Shown here: positions 1-7,490 of the stretch, one piece after another | Layout: each line of letters opens with the position of its first letter | How positions within the stretch are numbered: the first letter of the stretch is position 1 | NCBI GenBank assembly: GCA_002353835.1 | Contig: DEKL01000100.1 | Location: 11,882 to 29,908 of the forward strand | Source: Alphaproteobacteria bacterium UBA2723 | Lineage (GTDB): Bacteria; Pseudomonadota; Alphaproteobacteria; RF32; CAG-239 | Direction of reading: 5' to 3' | Length of the DNA: 18,027 bases | The notes under the pieces: model-generated | What the model saw: the letters and a program-made list of their open reading frames with translations, nothing else | The model's database searches: none | What the model was told of the DNA's origin: nothing | Made by a program: the position numbers and the translations under genes

Positions 1-87
1 TGACAAACTCATGCTATTGTAGTTTGACATCACTAAACTAAATATAGTACCTTAGACGTGCTTTACTATACTACATATTGTATAGCC

Positions 88-137
88 GTGGGTCTCCAAA
101 ACCTTTGTTGTGAGTTCGAATCTTACTGCCCCTGCCA
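88..137 (+). pseudogene. tRNA-Trp 3' half (anticodon arm to CCA), 5' half missing
   Basis: The segment contains an anticodon loop CTCCAAA (anticodon CCA, Trp), a T arm GTGAG-TTCGAAT-CTTAC, a 3' acceptor strand TGCCCCT, discriminator G and encoded CCA. G73 fits bacterial tRNA-Trp. The matching 5' acceptor strand would be AGGGGCA, and neither it nor a D arm lies in the preceding 87 bases; the sequence there does not pair with the acceptor strand. The anticodon stem is also weak at its base. Tyrosine recombinases commonly integrate in tRNA genes between the anticodon loop and the 3' end, leaving such a 3' fragment at the far junction. I infer an attachment-site scar, with the intact tRNA and any island to the left of the window. 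A divergent working tRNA is unlikely. Confidence 0.7.
119..135 (+). repeat. 17-bp direct repeat, copy 1 (inside tRNA-Trp tail)
   Basis: The 17 bases AATCTTACTGCCCCTGC, from the T arm and acceptor of the tRNA-Trp fragment, recur exactly at 300-316, 181 bases away. Sequence either side of the repeat differs. A direct repeat ending in a tRNA tail is what an attachment-site duplication would leave. Confidence 0.75.
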
Positions 138-141
138 TAAT

Positions 142-168
142 AAAAGCCCTCCCTTGTGGAGGGTTTTT
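142..168 (+). terminator. Rho-independent terminator after the tRNA-Trp fragment
   Basis: CCCTCC at 147-152 pairs with GGAGGG at 158-163 around a CTTGT loop. A run of A precedes the stem and TTTTT follows it, so the outer stem can extend. It sits five bases after the CCA of the tRNA fragment, as expected for a native tRNA terminator carried along with the tail. Confidence 0.75.
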
Positions 169-171
169 ATT

Positions 172-299
172 ATGGCTAGAGAAAGTTAGGTGCGAACTCA
201 CGAAGAAGTGAGTTTGACCAGACAACTTAGGCGGGCGGAAGAACGCCGGTTTTGCTGAAAGCAAAAAAGTTGGCGCAGAGACCGAGTGAAACGAAGGTC
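172..299. other. Hairpin-rich non-coding element between the tRNA-tail repeats
   Basis: This stretch has at least three clean hairpins in a row. AACTCAC (195-201) pairs with GTGAGTT (208-214) around a GAAGAA loop. GGCG (234-237) pairs with CGCC (244-247), again around a GAAGAA loop. TTTTGCT (250-256) pairs with AGCAAAA (260-266) around GAA. A possible fourth pairs GACC (280-283) with GGTC (296-299). An open frame exists on the minus strand, but its protein is partly antisense tRNA and low-complexity, so I do not call a gene. The evenly spaced hairpins suggest a structured RNA or a palindromic repeat family. Confidence 0.5.
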
Positions 300-316
300 A
301 ATCTTACTGCCCCTGC
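300..316 (+). repeat. 17-bp direct repeat, copy 2 (tRNA-Trp tail in hydrolase 3' end)
   Basis: This is an exact copy of 119-135. On the minus strand it supplies the last codons (QQGQ) and the stop codon at 304-306 of the alpha/beta hydrolase gene. The hydrolase therefore ends inside what looks like a junction sequence, and its native last few residues may have been replaced. Confidence 0.75.
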
Positions 317-1080
317 TGTACAATAAAATTTATAATTGCATCATTTAAATCTGACTGATTCTGCAATGTATCATAAATATGGGAACAATGACGCAGTACA
401 TGAAATTCTTTTTTACATTTCAAATCTGCATAAAAGCACTGATTATCTTCTACGGTAGAGGCAGTATCTTGGTCGCCTGTAATCATAAGCACCGGCATTT
501 TCAAATTGTGAATACCCGCCGAAAGATTATAATTCATAAAATCATATAAATACGTGCTGTCTAAATAACAATCTACACCGTTTCTCGTGCGAATAACACC
601 CCCATTTTGTAACTGTTGAAAAAACTCCGGAGTATATTTTTGAGTATTCTGTAAAAATTTATTCCCATCAAAAATTGATGACATCAGCATCAGTGAATTT
701 ACTTCTTGTGGAAATTGTTCGGCAAAATTCAACGCAACCGCACCACCCAAAGAATGACCGACAAGTAAAAAAGGCTCAACATAAAAATCTTGAGTTTTTA
801 CCCATTTAATGACTGTCTGCAAATCATCATACATTGAAGAAAATGTCGCACAACTGCGATTATTAAAACTTTCTCCGCGAGAATTTCGGCAATCAAAAGT
901 AATAACTTCATAACCGCAATTTATTAGTGTATGTACGGTCTGCATTATAACTTCTTGCTCTTTATAACCGGTTATTCCATGACAAATTATAGCCAATTTC
1001 AACTGTTGTGCATTTGTTACAGGCTCAAAGATTTGAATACACAACTTTTCATTATCATTGTTTTTAATGAACTGTTTCAT
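304..1080 (-). CDS. Alpha/beta hydrolase (serine aminopeptidase/esterase type)
   Basis: The 258-aa protein has a complete alpha/beta hydrolase layout. It has an oxyanion-hole HG at 34-35 (IICHGITG), the nucleophile elbow GHSLGG with Ser110, an acid in TGDQD (Asp203 or Asp205) and a catalytic His at 234 (CSHIYD). This resembles the S33-like 'serine aminopeptidase/lysophospholipase' group; the substrate cannot be read from sequence. There is no signal peptide, so it is probably cytoplasmic. It is the last gene of the minus-strand operon, 18 bases after the macrodomain gene, with a weak purine-rich GGAAAAAG upstream. The stop codon and last four residues lie in the 17-bp tRNA-tail repeat, so the C-terminus may be slightly altered, although overall length is normal. 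Confidence 0.85.
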   Translation of the reverse strand: MKQFIKNNDNEKLCIQIFEPVTNAQQLKLAIICHGITGYKEQEVIMQTVHTLINCGYEVITFDCRNSRGESFNNRSCATFSSMYDDLQTVIKWVKTQDFYVEPFLLVGHSLGGAVALNFAEQFPQEVNSLMLMSSIFDGNKFLQNTQKYTPEFFQQLQNGGVIRTRNGVDCYLDSTYLYDFMNYNLSAGIHNLKMPVLMITGDQDTASTVEDNQCFYADLKCKKEFHVLRHCSHIYDTLQNQSDLNDAIINFIVQQGQ

Positions 1081-1098
1081 CCACTTTTTCCATTTTTT

Positions 1099-1623
1099 CT
1101 AAGATACCGCTGAAAAAATATTTCTCAACTCCTCATCATACATATCTTTTAGCTCTTCATCCACGATGGAAAAGATGACTTCATCTAATTCGTTAATTTG
1201 GGGATGAGTGCAAACAGCCTTAACGGCAACTTTTACCGCTTCTTCTAAGGGATAGCCGTAAACACCACACGAAATCGCCGGAAAGGCAATACTTTTTATG
1301 CCTAAACTTATTGCCAAATCAATAGATTTTTCATAACAACTTGCTAACAATGATGCTGCCGTATCCTTATCATAATAACAATAAACCGGCCCCACCGTAT
1401 GAATAACATACCTCGCCGGAAGCTTATAGCCTTTTGTTACTTTGGCTTGACCCGTTTCACAACCGCCTAGCGTTTTACATTCTGCCAAAAGCTCTTTACC
1501 GGCCGCACGGTGGATAGCACCGTCAACACCACCACCGCCAAGAAGGCTTTTATTTGCCGCATTAACGATAGCATCAACGGATAGTGTTGTTATATCCTGC
1601 ATCAAAACTGTAAATTTAGTCAT
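1099..1623 (-). CDS. Macrodomain protein (O-acetyl-ADP-ribose deacetylase type)
   Basis: The 174-aa protein is a stand-alone macrodomain, a fold that binds ADP-ribose and in this subgroup hydrolyses O-acetyl-ADP-ribose or removes ADP-ribose from targets. Visible marks are IVNAAN (19-24), the glycine-rich loop LLGGGGVDGAIH (27-38), VIHTVGPVY (73-81) and the second ligand loop AISCGVYGYP (116-125). Length matches the YmdB-like family. The start is well set by TGAGGAGAAA just before the ATG. It lies 21 bases after the aminopeptidase gene and 18 before the hydrolase. The macrodomain assignment is firm; the precise target is not known. Confidence 0.93.
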   Translation of the reverse strand: MTKFTVLMQDITTLSVDAIVNAANKSLLGGGGVDGAIHRAAGKELLAECKTLGGCETGQAKVTKGYKLPARYVIHTVGPVYCYYDKDTAASLLASCYEKSIDLAISLGIKSIAFPAISCGVYGYPLEEAVKVAVKAVCTHPQINELDEVIFSIVDEELKDMYDEELRNIFSAVS

Positions 1624-1644
1624 TTTCTCCTCACAAAAACGGAA

Positions 1645-2766
1645 TCATTTCAAATTTTTCGGATTTAATCCTTCCAATTCAGGCAATACAAACAATCCGT
1701 CTTTACGAATAAGCTTACCGTCAAACCAAATCTCTCCGCCACCTTGTTCTTTGGTTTGAATTTTAACCAAATCCCAGTGAATAGAGGAAACATTGCCATT
1801 ATTGGTTTCATCTTCATAAGAATTACCGATAGCCATGTGGAAAGAACCGCAAATCTTTTCATCAAACAAAATATCCAAAATCGGATGAGTAATATACGGA
1901 TTAACACCTAACGCAAACTCGCCCATATAACGACTGCCGGCATCAATATCAAGTATCTTCTGAAATTTATCATTATTTGCCATAGATGTCCCTTTAACGA
2001 TTTTTCCGTTTTTAAATTCTAAACGAATATTGGAAAAGAACACACCATTGTGTGTGGTATCCGTATTAAATTGTACATACCCGTTAATAGAGTCTTTAAC
2101 CGGCGCGGTATAAACCTCTCCATCCGGAATATTCATCTTCCCGTCACAAATAATGGATTTTTGACCTTTAAGAGAAAAACGCAAATCGGTATCTTTGCCT
2201 TTAATATGAACTTCAGAAGTCTTATCCATTAACTTTTTAAGAGGCTTCATAGCCTTACCCATTTTTTGATAATCTAAAAGACAGGCATCAAAATAAAAAT
2301 CTTCAAAACCTTTCAAAGACATTCTGGACATTGCAGCCATTGCCGCGTTTGGATACCGCAACACACACCAACGTGTTTTAGGAAGTCTTGTTTGCATATG
2401 TACTTGTTTGCCAAAAATTTTACTATACCTTTCTTGGTCTTTATCGGCAACATCAGAAAGCGCAAACATATCATCATAACCACGCACCGCCACATAACAA
2501 TCAGCTTTTTCCATTAAATCTTTATGCAAATCCGTATATTTTTGTATCTGCGCTGAAGATGCCCCCTCAATAGAACTGCGGATAAAAGCTGTATCATTAT
2601 AAAAATAAAAGGGAGTCGCACCGATTTTTATGGTAACACGAATAAGCTCATTTAACAAATCTTTAGTGCTGGCACCAAAACTTTCCAAATAAATTATTTC
2701 ACCTTTTTTCAGCTTAACGGAATTATACAAAATATTTTCTGCTAACTTAGTTATTCTGCTATTCAT
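1645..2766 (-). CDS. M29-family metallo-aminopeptidase
   Basis: The 373-aa protein matches the thermophilic aminopeptidase M29 family (AmpS, AmpT, aminopeptidase II), cytoplasmic two-metal enzymes that remove N-terminal residues from peptides. All expected metal ligands are visible in order: Glu217 (GEVYTAP), Glu283 (GEFALG), His310 and Tyr317 (SFHMAIGNSY), and His330 with Asp332 (SIHWDLV). Length is slightly below the usual ~400. I chose the start at 2766 (MNSRITKLA) because GAGGTGG sits five bases upstream; the ATG twelve bases further up overlaps that ribosome binding site. It is in the operon between trkA and the macrodomain gene, 18 bases from trkA. It probably serves general peptide turnover. 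Confidence 0.92.
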   Translation of the reverse strand: MNSRITKLAENILYNSVKLKKGEIIYLESFGASTKDLLNELIRVTIKIGATPFYFYNDTAFIRSSIEGASSAQIQKYTDLHKDLMEKADCYVAVRGYDDMFALSDVADKDQERYSKIFGKQVHMQTRLPKTRWCVLRYPNAAMAAMSRMSLKGFEDFYFDACLLDYQKMGKAMKPLKKLMDKTSEVHIKGKDTDLRFSLKGQKSIICDGKMNIPDGEVYTAPVKDSINGYVQFNTDTTHNGVFFSNIRLEFKNGKIVKGTSMANNDKFQKILDIDAGSRYMGEFALGVNPYITHPILDILFDEKICGSFHMAIGNSYEDETNNGNVSSIHWDLVKIQTKEQGGGEIWFDGKLIRKDGLFVLPELEGLNPKNLK

Positions 2767-2784
2767 TTTCCACCTCATACAATT

Positions 2785-4137
2785 TTAAACCCTAAAAATT
2801 TCCTCTGCCCGACGCATTGCCTGCGGAGAAACAAATACAATAAGAATATCCCCCTCTTCTACAACATCATTTACGGAAGGATAGAGGATTTGGTTATCAC
2901 GATAAATGGCGCTGATTTTACATTTATCCGGCAAGTTAATCTCGCTGATTGTCTTACCGCTATTCAAACTATCAGCATCAATACGCACTTCCCAAACTTC
3001 TCCCATCCCGCGCCGTAAACAATAAGCATTATTTATCTTTGCCTTGCGCAAATCTTGCAACATTGCAGAAGTAGTAACAAGCGAACGTTCTACTAAAATA
3101 TTTTCGCCGTTTTCATCCACCAAATTATCAAACGCTCTTGAGTTAACCAAAGATATTGTATATGGCACCCCACTCTTTTTAGTAATAAGAGATGCTAACA
3201 AATTATCTTTATCATTTTCCGTTACCGCAACAGATAAATCTGCATTTTTTATTTCCGCTTCATCCAAAATAACATCACTCATCATCTCGCCGCGAATAAT
3301 TTGTGTATGGTTAAGCCCTGCTGCAAAATCATCCGGCATATGTGTATTTCCTTCAATGATTTTACAATCGGAAACACTGTCATCTTGCTCTAAAACATCC
3401 GCAATATAATAAGAGATGGCATTTCCCCCGAAAATAACCAGGTTTTCTACCTGCTTAACCGAAATACCGAACTCTTGCAACGTTTCATAAACTTTATCTT
3501 TTTCAACCAACACAAATATCTCATCATTAAGATGAATACTTTCATTATATTTTGCAAAGAAGCTCTTTTTATCACGAATAATATGGATAATCGGGCTGTT
3601 ATAATGCTTGGTAATATCACCGATTTCCATATTGAGTAATCCGCAACTCTCCGAACACTTAAAGCCGAGCAGATATAATTTCTCATTTACAAGCGGGAGA
3701 ACAGCCGTTGTTCCGGGAATTTTTAACAAATTCAAAACCGATTTAGCAATTTCCACATCCGGCGAAATAACCAAATCAACCGGAAGATTTTTATCGCTAT
3801 ACAGCGTATTCCATAACGGGTTTAAGAAATATTCGGAATCAACACGCGCAATTTTCTTAGGGATTTGAAACAACGTATATGCCACTTGGCAAGCGATAAG
3901 ATTAACTTCATCATTATCGGTAACGGCAATTAAAATATCTGCATCTTTTGCGCCGACTTTTTCCATAACCCCCGGATGAGAGATAGCACCTTGTAAAGTT
4001 TGCACATCAAATTCTTTTGCCACGGCTTCTAATTTTTCTTTGCTGGTATCAACCACAATGATATCATTATTAGCCTGCGATAAATAATCTACAATACTAC
4101 GACCAACGTGTCCTGCACCACCGACAATTATTTTCAT
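2785..4137 (-). CDS. trkA: Trk potassium uptake system regulatory subunit TrkA
   Basis: The 450-aa protein has the duplicated RCK layout of TrkA, the peripheral NAD(H)-binding subunit that gates the TrkH/TrkG potassium channel. The first Rossmann domain starts with GGAGHVG (6-12) and ends its second strand at Asp30 (IIVVD). A first TrkA-C region covers roughly 140-215. A second nucleotide-binding domain starts near 233 (LVIFGGNAIS), and a second TrkA-C closes the protein. Length is normal. Its ATG overlaps the dusB stop by one base (TAATG) and AAGGAGATG lies just upstream, so the two are translationally coupled. No trkH or trkG is in the window. In many alphaproteobacteria ntrBC and ntrYX lie between nifR3 and trkA; here they are absent. 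Confidence 0.95.
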   Translation of the reverse strand: MKIIVGGAGHVGRSIVDYLSQANNDIIVVDTSKEKLEAVAKEFDVQTLQGAISHPGVMEKVGAKDADILIAVTDNDEVNLIACQVAYTLFQIPKKIARVDSEYFLNPLWNTLYSDKNLPVDLVISPDVEIAKSVLNLLKIPGTTAVLPLVNEKLYLLGFKCSESCGLLNMEIGDITKHYNSPIIHIIRDKKSFFAKYNESIHLNDEIFVLVEKDKVYETLQEFGISVKQVENLVIFGGNAISYYIADVLEQDDSVSDCKIIEGNTHMPDDFAAGLNHTQIIRGEMMSDVILDEAEIKNADLSVAVTENDKDNLLASLITKKSGVPYTISLVNSRAFDNLVDENGENILVERSLVTTSAMLQDLRKAKINNAYCLRRGMGEVWEVRIDADSLNSGKTISEINLPDKCKISAIYRDNQILYPSVNDVVEEGDILIVFVSPQAMRRAEEIFRV

Positions 4138-5111
4138 TACTCATCTCCTTGCTCTCTTTTAGAAAAGTAAGCTTCAATAGCCTTAACAGCCTCATCATAA
4201 TCATAAATACGTGTATATATTTCACGAAATTTCTTAGCATCACGTAAATTTTTTGAATACCAACAAACATATTTACGAGAAATTGCCACCGCCATTTCTT
4301 TACCATAAAACGAAACCATATCATTAAGTTGCTGTAACAAAGCCTCTTTTATTTCCCCGACCGAAATATCTCTCGGCAAAATCTTATTTTGCAAATATTC
4401 ATGTATCTGTCCCAATAGCCACGGATTCCCGAGCGAACCGCGACCAACCATAACCCCGTCCGCATTAGTTTGCTTAAGCAACTTTTCGGCCGTTTCAACA
4501 GATACCACATCCCCGTTCCCGATAACCGGAATTTTAACAGCTTCCTTAACTTGGCGAATAATATCCCAGTCTGCCACACCGGAATACCCTTGCGCACGAG
4601 TGCGACCATGCACGGTTATAAAAGAAGCACCGCTTTCTTCACACATTTTAGCAAATTCCACCGCATTAACCGAATTATTATCCCAACCTTTGCGAAACTT
4701 AACCGAAACTTTAAGCGGGGTTGCCTTAACGGTTGCTTCAATAATCTTCGCCGCCCTCGGCATATCTTTCATCAATGCCGAACCGGATTCGTTATTAACA
4801 ATTTTCCTAACCGGACACCCCATATTGATATCCAAAGAATATGCCCCTAAATCAGCCGCTAATTTTGCCGCCTCACTGAATAATGAAGCATCATTACCGA
4901 CCAACTGCACAATAACCGGATAAGGTTCTTGCCTGACATCTGCAATTCTGTATGTTTTCGGATTCTTTCTATTGATAGCATTAACCGCCACCATTTCCGA
5001 ATAAAGATTTGCTTTTCCTTTTGAGGCTACTAATTTACGAAACGGATAATCCGTAATTCCCGCCATCGGCGCTAAAAAAACATTACTTTTTAATCCGATA
5101 ATGCTATCCAT
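4137..5111 (-). CDS. dusB: tRNA-dihydrouridine synthase DusB (NifR3)
   Basis: The 324-aa flavoenzyme reduces specific uridines in the tRNA D loop to dihydrouridine. It shows the family's FMN-barrel marks: LAPMAGITDYPFR (13-25), the catalytic cysteine Cys99 in INMGCPVRKI, VHGRTRAQGYSG, IGNGDV and the phosphate-binding GRGSLGNPW. Length is typical of DusB. The ATG follows the stop of the upstream coiled-coil gene by three bases. No clear ribosome binding site is visible, so translation probably depends on coupling to that gene. The 3' end overlaps trkA by one base. NifR3 is the historical alphaproteobacterial name, from its position ahead of ntrB. Confidence 0.96.
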   Translation of the reverse strand: MDSIIGLKSNVFLAPMAGITDYPFRKLVASKGKANLYSEMVAVNAINRKNPKTYRIADVRQEPYPVIVQLVGNDASLFSEAAKLAADLGAYSLDINMGCPVRKIVNNESGSALMKDMPRAAKIIEATVKATPLKVSVKFRKGWDNNSVNAVEFAKMCEESGASFITVHGRTRAQGYSGVADWDIIRQVKEAVKIPVIGNGDVVSVETAEKLLKQTNADGVMVGRGSLGNPWLLGQIHEYLQNKILPRDISVGEIKEALLQQLNDMVSFYGKEMAVAISRKYVCWYSKNLRDAKKFREIYTRIYDYDEAVKAIEAYFSKREQGDE

Positions 5112-5114
5112 TGT

Positions 5115-7184
5115 TTAATCCGCGCTGTTTAATGCCTTAACCAATACAAAATATATTTTATCTAAAGACATATTAACGGAAAGATTAATCAATTCATCAC
5201 GGCTGTTTCCTTGCGGATTAAACATCTCTTTAATGATGATATCCACCAAAAACAGATAACGAATAACCTGATTATGAAACTCCGCATTATCATCAAACGC
5301 TTTCCGAATAGCAAGCGTTAATCTGTGGCTCAAAGTTCTTGTTAAAACATCCGTAAAAGCGGATTGATTACCACCGAGATATTGGTCCCATAAATCAAAT
5401 AAATCCTGCTTTTCAAACATTTTTTCCGCATTAACACCCATATTACGCAACGCTCTGTTCAAGCTTTTTGCCAAACCGATAAGTTTATCACGATCAAAAT
5501 CAGGCTCTAGCGGGTCAACTTTAGCAAGAACTCTCTGTGGCACATTAACGCTATCTAATTGTTGCTCATAAGTGGATAAACTTTTCGTAATTTCCGTAGA
5601 AGCCTTAGTAATCTCTTTCCGTAACTTATCCAGTTTATCCTTAACAATATCCATATTTGATAAAGCATTTGAGATGTAGAAGCTCTGCTCTTCCATCAAC
5701 TTAACGCCCTCTTTGCTGTTATTAACCACCAAATTGGAAGACGTGTTAATCTTATCCGTACTGCGACTGATAATTTCGCTGGCTTGCGTAAATTTATCAA
5801 TAACCTCAACCGCTTTTTCTTTTAAAGTATCAGTTTTAAGTGCCAGTTTGTTACTGATGTCGCCGATTTTATCAACAATGGTTTCCGCAATACTCTGTAA
5901 ATCATGATTTTTCGCCTGTGTTAAGTTGGTAAAGGACATTAACTTCTCTGTTTCTTTATTAATTGCCACAATAACATTTTGCATACTGCTGACTGCATTA
6001 TCACAACGGCGTTCAATTTCTAACCGTTTTTCATCAAATATATCACCGATTCCACCAATAGCGGCACCGGTTTCACGATTAACTGCTTTAAGGGTAGAAA
6101 TTTGCTTTTTCGTCATCTTTTCCAACTCAATAGAGTTTTTAACAAGCTTATCAATTTCATCAGAAACGGTCTTTCCATATTTAGAAAGCTTATTGTTAAT
6201 CAAATCCGAATTATGGTTAATAACCTGTGTTTGTGTTTGAATAAGACGTCTTTGTTCACCAATACGCCCCTCAATACTGGAAACACTAATATCAAGGCGC
6301 TTATACAAAGAATCAAACTCCTCCGCCGTTTTATAGAAAGATTGTTCAATTCTTTTGGTATTTTCTTCTGTTTTAGTAAGCATATCCCGAACATATTGCT
6401 GGCTTAAATCCGCACAACTATCTAACTGCGTTTTCATTGTTAAGAGATAAGCTTTATTATCGGTAATATTGCCTTTAATATTGGAAGACAGAGCCGAAAT
6501 TTCATCAACAATCGGCATTAACTTACCCAAAAACTTATCCGAACTGTGGGCAATATCGGCAGAGCTTTGTTTTAGATGAGTCGTTGCATTAGAGGTCTTA
6601 TCCGTAATATATGTACAACGGTTTGCCAACTCTTTAACGCCATCGTTAAGCTCAGTCAAAGTTTTTGCCGAATAGGTATCTAAAAGTTTCAAAATATCGG
6701 AAAACTCGGAAATTTTTTCTTCCAAGTCATTTTTAATTATTGCAGACTGCGCCAAAATTTCCCGATTTTCTTTCTGTAAATCCTTAGCTTGTGACTGCAA
6801 AACAGCCGCAATCGCTTTTGCATTTTGCGAGGCATCTTCATCCGGATACATCAAACTGTTAATATATGTTTGAAAAAGTTGTGCATTGGCATCTAAACTG
6901 CTGCTACGCTCAATATACGCCAAAACAAACCACAAAAGAAACAGCGGTACAACAAGTGTTATAACAAAAGCTCCGAAATCTGTCGGTGACAAAGCGGTAA
7001 CACTGCTCCAACCGATAAAGTTTTGGATATAATAGCAAATTGCCACAACCCACAGCAAAGCAGAAACAATCAAGCAATAAGAAAAATTACTCTTAAGCCA
7101 CAAAAAGCGTTTAATCGTCTGTTTTTGCAAATCTTCATCAACAGCGGTTTGAGCAGATGTTTTTCTATGTGCGGTATTTGCCAT
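5115..7184 (-). CDS. Two-TM, long coiled-coil membrane protein of unknown function
   Basis: I do not recognise this 689-aa protein by family. Two hydrophobic segments are visible, at about 34-54 (YCLIVSALLWVVAICYYI) and 70-91 (FVITLVVPLFLLWFVLAYI). A long polar, heptad-like region rich in K, E, S, N and T follows to about residue 560. A more globular, mostly helical C-terminal domain ends the protein. This predicts an inner-membrane anchor with a cytoplasmic rod. Caulobacter TipN has a similar architecture, but that is only an analogy. I prefer the ATG at 7184 (MANTAHRK), preceded by GGGGAATCTGGGA, over a TTG 18 bases upstream. It is the first gene of the operon and abuts dusB by three bases. 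Confidence 0.85.
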   Translation of the reverse strand: MANTAHRKTSAQTAVDEDLQKQTIKRFLWLKSNFSYCLIVSALLWVVAICYYIQNFIGWSSVTALSPTDFGAFVITLVVPLFLLWFVLAYIERSSSLDANAQLFQTYINSLMYPDEDASQNAKAIAAVLQSQAKDLQKENREILAQSAIIKNDLEEKISEFSDILKLLDTYSAKTLTELNDGVKELANRCTYITDKTSNATTHLKQSSADIAHSSDKFLGKLMPIVDEISALSSNIKGNITDNKAYLLTMKTQLDSCADLSQQYVRDMLTKTEENTKRIEQSFYKTAEEFDSLYKRLDISVSSIEGRIGEQRRLIQTQTQVINHNSDLINNKLSKYGKTVSDEIDKLVKNSIELEKMTKKQISTLKAVNRETGAAIGGIGDIFDEKRLEIERRCDNAVSSMQNVIVAINKETEKLMSFTNLTQAKNHDLQSIAETIVDKIGDISNKLALKTDTLKEKAVEVIDKFTQASEIISRSTDKINTSSNLVVNNSKEGVKLMEEQSFYISNALSNMDIVKDKLDKLRKEITKASTEITKSLSTYEQQLDSVNVPQRVLAKVDPLEPDFDRDKLIGLAKSLNRALRNMGVNAEKMFEKQDLFDLWDQYLGGNQSAFTDVLTRTLSHRLTLAIRKAFDDNAEFHNQVIRYLFLVDIIIKEMFNPQGNSRDELINLSVNMSLDKIYFVLVKALNSAD

Positions 7185-7202
7185 AATTCCCAGATTCCCC
7201 AA

Positions 7203-7415
7203 ATTACAAAACTCAAATATTTACTTATCATTAACTTTTATTATTTTCAAATAAATTATGCGTTTAGCACAATAACAAAAAGCGAAACACACAAAAATAA
7301 ATAAAATTAAAAATTTTTATTGATTTTCTAAAAAGTTTAGCTATTCTAACACACGCTAACCGGTGAAACGGTTGTACAAATGTTGCAACAAGTCATTGGT
7401 AGCACTAAGAATTAT
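7203..7415. other. AT-rich intergenic region between divergent coiled-coil operon and tRNA-Thr
   Basis: This region must carry the promoter of the minus-strand operon and that of tRNA-Thr. The left half is almost pure A/T and shows no convincing minus-strand promoter. On the plus side is TTGATT-16-TATTCT. It is followed by a small hairpin (AACCG/CGGTT near 7358-7373) and two short palindromes, TTGTACAA (7372-7379) and TGTTGCAACA (7381-7390). No gene is seen. Confidence 0.5.
7320..7347 (+). promoter_or_regulatory. Candidate sigma-70 promoter for tRNA-Thr
   Basis: TTGATT at 7320-7325 and TATTCT at 7342-7347 are 16 bases apart, about 70 bases before the mature tRNA. The match is moderate in a very AT-rich stretch, so chance is possible. 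Position and orientation fit. Confidence 0.4.
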
Positions 7416-7490
7416 GCCGCTATAGCTCAGTGGTAGAGCACGTCATTGGTAATGACGGGGTCGTAAGTCCGATTCTTACTAGCGGCACCA
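7416..7490 (+). tRNA. tRNA-Thr (anticodon GGT)
   Basis: This is a full 75-nt cloverleaf including encoded CCA. The acceptor stem is GCCGCTA with TAGCGGC, the D arm GCTC with GAGC, and the anticodon stem CGTCA with TGACG around TTGGTAA (anticodon GGT, threonine). The variable loop is five bases, and the T arm is GTAAG-TCCGATT-CTTAC. Discriminator A and CCA follow. All four stems pair fully. A strong hairpin at 7503-7531 follows. A hypothetical minus-strand ORF ends inside its last 12 bases. Confidence 0.97.

Noticed and set aside
20..60. Promoter TTGACA with TATAGT ahead of the tRNA fragment
   Set aside because: The spacer is only 13 bases, too short for a sigma-70 promoter.
88..137. Two-piece (permuted) tmRNA acceptor piece
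   Set aside because: The anticodon loop CTCCAAA and discriminator G fit tRNA-Trp. tmRNA would show an alanine-type acceptor with discriminator A and no anticodon arm.
52..264. 70-codon minus-strand open frame
   Set aside because: It is antisense to the tRNA-Trp fragment, its terminator and the hairpin element. The peptide part MAGAVRFELTTK is a familiar artefact of translating tRNA tails, so it is not a gene.
3044..3409. 121-codon plus-strand open frame inside trkA
   Set aside because: It is a low-complexity S/T/I-rich shadow of a gene with clear family motifs on the minus strand.
7391..7451. Possible second tRNA-like copy before tRNA-Thr (GTCATTGGTA twice)
   Set aside because: Only ten bases match, with no stems or acceptor sequence around the first copy. 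It is probably chance.
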